Assembly: GCA_013397795.1 (NCBI GenBank)
Contig: VZTJ01000579.1
Span: 173,184 to 237,183, forward strand
Length of the DNA stretch: 64,000 nucleotides
Reading direction: 5' to 3'
From: Orthonyx spaldingii
Lineage: Eukaryota; Chordata; Aves; Passeriformes; Orthonychidae
The notes beneath the pieces are model-generated. The model worked only from the letters and a program-made list of their open reading frames with translations, was not told the origin of the DNA and did not search any database. Shown here piece by piece: positions 61,201 through 64,000 of the stretch. The first letter of the stretch is position 1. Each line of letters begins with the position of its first letter. A program made the translations under genes and the position numbers.

Positions 61201-62214
61201 TAGAGCAACATGGGTGAAATCAGGCATCCTTCCCCAGGGATTGGTGTGTGCTCTTCTAGAGATACCAAAAATACCAAACAGCAGCACACAAGGACAGGTT
61301 TTGCCTCTGCTGTGCTGCCAGCCCATCCTTACTTGTTATTAGGATGTCTCTGCAAGGCTATTGTTCCTGTGATGTTTTGTCAGATAAAGGTTTTGGGGAA
61401 AGAAAAAATCCAGCAGCATCTCCATATGTGCACATACCCGGCATAAGGGAAGGATGGGGTTGGAGACTTAGGAGAACATGGCATGGTGTGGGAAGGCTGA
61501 GAAATGCATCGTGGTGTGACATGGAATGAGAAGAAGGAGCTTTGATTACTCTTTTAGGAAGGAGGAAGGCTGGGACCATTATCAGCATCCTCTGCTGAGG
61601 AGGAAGGTTCCCAGGGCTGTCCTCTCCCAGAGGCAGAAGTGGGGATGAGTCAGAGTGTGGGTGTCTTTGAGTCAGTGGTGCTAGACAAAAAGGCCTCCAT
61701 GCATGAAGGCAAGGCAAGAGTGGGAGCACGGAGGACGTTGGAGGAGGAATGAGCTGAAAGGACGTGGGAGCAGTACAACTTTAATCAAAGGTTATCTAGG
61801 ATCCTAGGAGACAAGTCAGAGGACTCAGATACATGGGCTGGGTGCAGGACAAGGGTGGCCAGCACCTGGTCACTGGTAAAACATATTTTGCATGCTCATC
61901 TCTAAGAGGTTTGTATGGGGGATCCTTCAAGGGGACTGTACTCCTGCCTCGTGCAGGTGGTGTCTGCAGAGAAAACATGTTTGTTACACAGAGCTGTTCC
62001 TACAGGATTATCCATGGAAATTAACTTTTGTTTAAGTGAGACCTGAGCTACAGAGACACCAGCACGCCTTCCTGGCCAAAGTGCTGAGTTAGTGGCAAGC
62101 ACCAGATTGTGTGCTGGGTTCTCAGAGAAACTTGCAAGAAAGAGAAGGATCTATTCACTCAGATCAGCTTTTGTTTCCTTAAAAAGAAAAGTTTGTTTAT
62201 TTCAATGTCACTTC

Positions 62215-62360
62215 CCTGAGAGTGTTGAAGGCCTAGCTGGGTGGGTCCTTGACCAACCTGGTCTAGTGGAAGGTATCCCTGCCCATGGAAGGGGCTGGAC
62301 TAAGTTGGTCTTTAAGGTCCCTTCCAATCCACACCGGTCTGGGATTCTGTGTTTTTCTGA
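62215..62360 (+). mobile_element. CR1 LINE 3' fragment
   Basis: GTCCTTGACCAACCTGGTCT, then GGTATCCCTGCCCATGGAAG, GTCCCTTCCAATCCACACC and GGGATTCTGTG, a forward CR1 3' end. Confidence 0.95.
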
Positions 62361-63384
62361 TTTTTCTTGTGGTTGCTCCAAAAAACCTTCATGTGATTCT
62401 GGGTTCCTCTGCATGTCTTCATCTCTGCATGGCTTCTGCATTGATTTAATCATCAGGAACTCAGTAGGGATTGGCATCACAGTGGTTGCTCTTCAGTTTA
62501 CCCGTTCCTATTGCAGTTCTTGGTTTGAAGTCAGCCTCCAGTTGTTATGGGCATGATTGCCATCTCACAAATAAGGGATTAAAACATAAAGGGCGGATAG
62601 TAGGGAACGGAGAACTTTGAAAGAAAACTTCCTAGATTTGTGGGAATGATCCTGACAATAAGAAATCATGGAAAAAGGGCAGATGAAGTTAAACTTTGTG
62701 CATAAACATCCTCTAGATGCATGGATTGGCTTCCTTGGATGTAGTATGCTGTAGCTACAGAGACTTCAGCAGGGTTGTTGGACACAAACATTGATTTCTG
62801 AGGATCTGTGCTTGTTTATCATAGCCTCTTTCAGCTAATGAGAGTAAGAAATTCTTTGGAAATGACACAGTGCCCTTACTACGGTCAGGTGATATACTTT
62901 TAAATAACTTGGATTTAGAAACAGGTAGCTACAAATACATCCATTAAGCAAACACTTATATAGGCACATTTTCTTTCCTGTGAGATGATGAAGAAATGCA
63001 ACATTCCCACGAAAAGGGAAATGGGACACCCTGTTCCTACCTTCTTGTTAGTGCATGTCCACTCCAGTGCCAACACAGGAATATGGAGAGTATGGAGGTT
63101 AAGAGGCAAGAACATTTTTCCTTAACAAGAAAGTAGCTTGCACTTAGCAGTTACTCTACAAATTTTCCTCTTTCAGAAAAGCCTTATTACATATTAATGA
63201 GTTTGGCTTTGGTTTTGTAAATAAAACCTGCTTTGGTGTTCTCCAAGAACACTGGTGATAAACACAGACCCACTTATTGAACAGTTTGAATGTTGAAAAG
63301 CCCAGTGTAAATGGGCATTGCCTTTAACACTGGCTGAACAAAGGATTTTTGAGTTCTGTATTGCATCTCCTTGCTGTTGCAGGC

Positions 63385-63402
63385 AAAAAAAAAAAAAAAA
63401 AA
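63385..63402. repeat. Poly-A run
   Basis: Eighteen A, about 55 bp upstream of the exon 7 acceptor. Confidence 0.95.
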
Positions 63403-63456
63403 GCCCTTGTTTAGTAAATTTATTGTCACTAAAATGCCTTTTGTTTCTTTTTCCAG

Positions 63457-63586
63457 GCAACTGAATACTCAGCCATGGCCTCGCTAGCTGGTGGATTGGA
63501 TGACATGAAGGCCAATATAACCAGCCCCACTTCTGCAGATTTGGGAGCGAGCGTTCCTGGGCCTCAGTCCTATCCTATTGTCACAG
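63457..63586 (+). CDS. PAX5: PAX5 exon 7: start of the transactivation region
   Basis: This is a 130-bp exon with acceptor ttctttttccag and a consensus donor ACAG|gtaagt. It encodes ATEYSAMASLAGGLDDMKAN, continues through a Ser/Pro-rich stretch, and ends PGPQSYPIVTG with the last codon split. It links the partial homeodomain to the C-terminal transactivation domain carried on exons 8-10, which are beyond the window. About six conservative changes against the human sequence I remember (for example I for L after MKAN) make this, with exon 5, the least conserved coding part here. In humans exon 7 is among the exons reported in alternatively spliced PAX5 transcripts; nothing in this sequence proves that for the bird. 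Confidence 0.96.
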
Positions 63587-64000
63587 GTAAGTGATTTTCA
63601 AACACTGACAAGTAGTGTGAATTGTCTGTACCTTCACACTGCACGATGAGGTCCTTTATGCAAGAATTGTGTCAGATGTGGAGTCGCTTGCTCAAAAAGT
63701 CTCTTTTTTGAATGTGATTTCAGAGGAGCTCTGTTGAAAGGCAGCTGCATGGCTTGTGTGAATCATTTGTGTTTGTTTGTAGCTGACAGATGAAGCATCC
63801 ATCCCTCTTGTTCAGGAATGGATGTGCCCCTCCACACCAAATGTACATCCTGAATACCACCTCATCACTGAAAAGCAGAATGCTTGCCTCTGCTTGTGGG
63901 CTTTGGTGCTCATTTTTCATAAATGCTCCTGGTGTGTTTGACTAGATGGAGTTTTTATGGCAGTTCAAACTAGCCTGAATTGTGGATGCTCATTTTATAC
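63587..64000 (+). other. PAX5: Start of PAX5 intron 7
   Basis: Begins with the consensus donor GTAAGT. The remaining ~410 bp holds no repeat or exon that I recognise. Exon 8 is beyond the window. Confidence 0.9.

Larger units (their letters stand above)
43606..63456 (+). other. PAX5: PAX5 intron 6 (19.9 kb)
   Basis: It contains CR1 fragments at 47.1, 51.6, 53.7, 55.8 and 62.2 kb, two very long T runs, and candidate regulatory stretches at 48.2, 56.3-57.4 and 58.0 kb. The blocks 43606-46200, 47240-48150, 48380-51580, 51725-53680, 53975-55790, 58210-62210 and 62365-63456 show no gene, RNA or transposon that I recognise. Long open frames there (for example antisense 49455-50045) are in GC-rich sequence without domains. 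Confidence 0.9.
2305..63586 (+). other. PAX5: PAX5 gene, partial (exons 2-7 with introns 2-6)
   Basis: Six + strand exons join in frame into a 288-codon segment of a group II PAX protein. It contains the paired domain, octapeptide, basic cluster and partial homeodomain in the standard order. Exon lengths 166, 198, 65, 129, 176 and 130 bp equal those I recall for human PAX5 (c.47 to c.910), so no insertion or deletion is apparent. Introns are 4334, 3963, 1970, 30300 and 19851 bp. PAX5 is a nuclear transcription factor. It commits lymphoid progenitors to the B lineage and is also used in midbrain-hindbrain boundary development. PAX2 and PAX8 are excluded because their sequence after the paired domain differs (PAX2 has IIRTKVQQPFHP). 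The start codon in exon 1 and the last ~88 codons lie outside the window. Confidence 0.97.

Overview
The window is vertebrate nuclear DNA, almost certainly from a bird. It contains the central part of one protein-coding gene, PAX5 (B-cell lineage specific activator, BSAP), on the + strand. Six consecutive coding exons (human numbering exons 2-7) are complete, with AG/GT borders. Their lengths are 166, 198, 65, 129, 176 and 130 bp. They sum to 864 nt (288 codons) and join in frame. Exon 1 lies upstream, and exons 8-10 (most of the transactivation and inhibitory C-terminus) lie downstream of the window. The gene is PAX5 rather than PAX2 or PAX8 because of the sequence after the paired domain (IIRTKVQQPPNQ...), the octapeptide context, and the exon 6-7 linker.

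The bird assignment rests on about fourteen fragments of CR1 LINEs. Their 3' ends have the avian pattern (TTCCAACCCAAACCATTCTATG or its complement). One fragment retains part of a CR1 reverse transcriptase reading frame. A putative songbird-type solo LTR at about 39.04-39.61 kb would fit a passerine, but that is weaker. In birds PAX5 is expected on the Z chromosome from known human 9p / avian Z synteny; nothing here tests that.

Layout: 1-754 is a remarkably regular TTCC-based satellite with a 68-bp higher-order unit. 760-1125 is a small CpG-rich patch. Exon 2 is at 2305-2470, exon 3 at 6805-7002, exon 4 at 10966-11030, exon 5 at 13001-13129, exon 6 at 43430-43605 and exon 7 at 63457-63586. 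Introns 5 (30.3 kb) and 6 (19.9 kb) make up most of the window. They hold CR1 fragments, one LTR, simple repeats and long homopolymers. They also hold several stretches that look like conserved noncoding elements (low repeat content, many homeodomain-type TAAT cores, isolated octamer sites), which are candidate PAX5 enhancers.

Functionally the exons encode the bipartite paired DNA-binding domain (exons 2-4), the Groucho-binding octapeptide and a basic nuclear-localisation cluster (exon 5), the partial homeodomain (exon 6) and the start of the transactivation region (exon 7). I see no other protein-coding gene, no RNA gene and no prokaryote-type system. The most interesting material is regulatory: the intron 3 octamer cluster, the intron 5 and 6 candidate enhancers, the weak donor of the octapeptide exon, and the 5' satellite.
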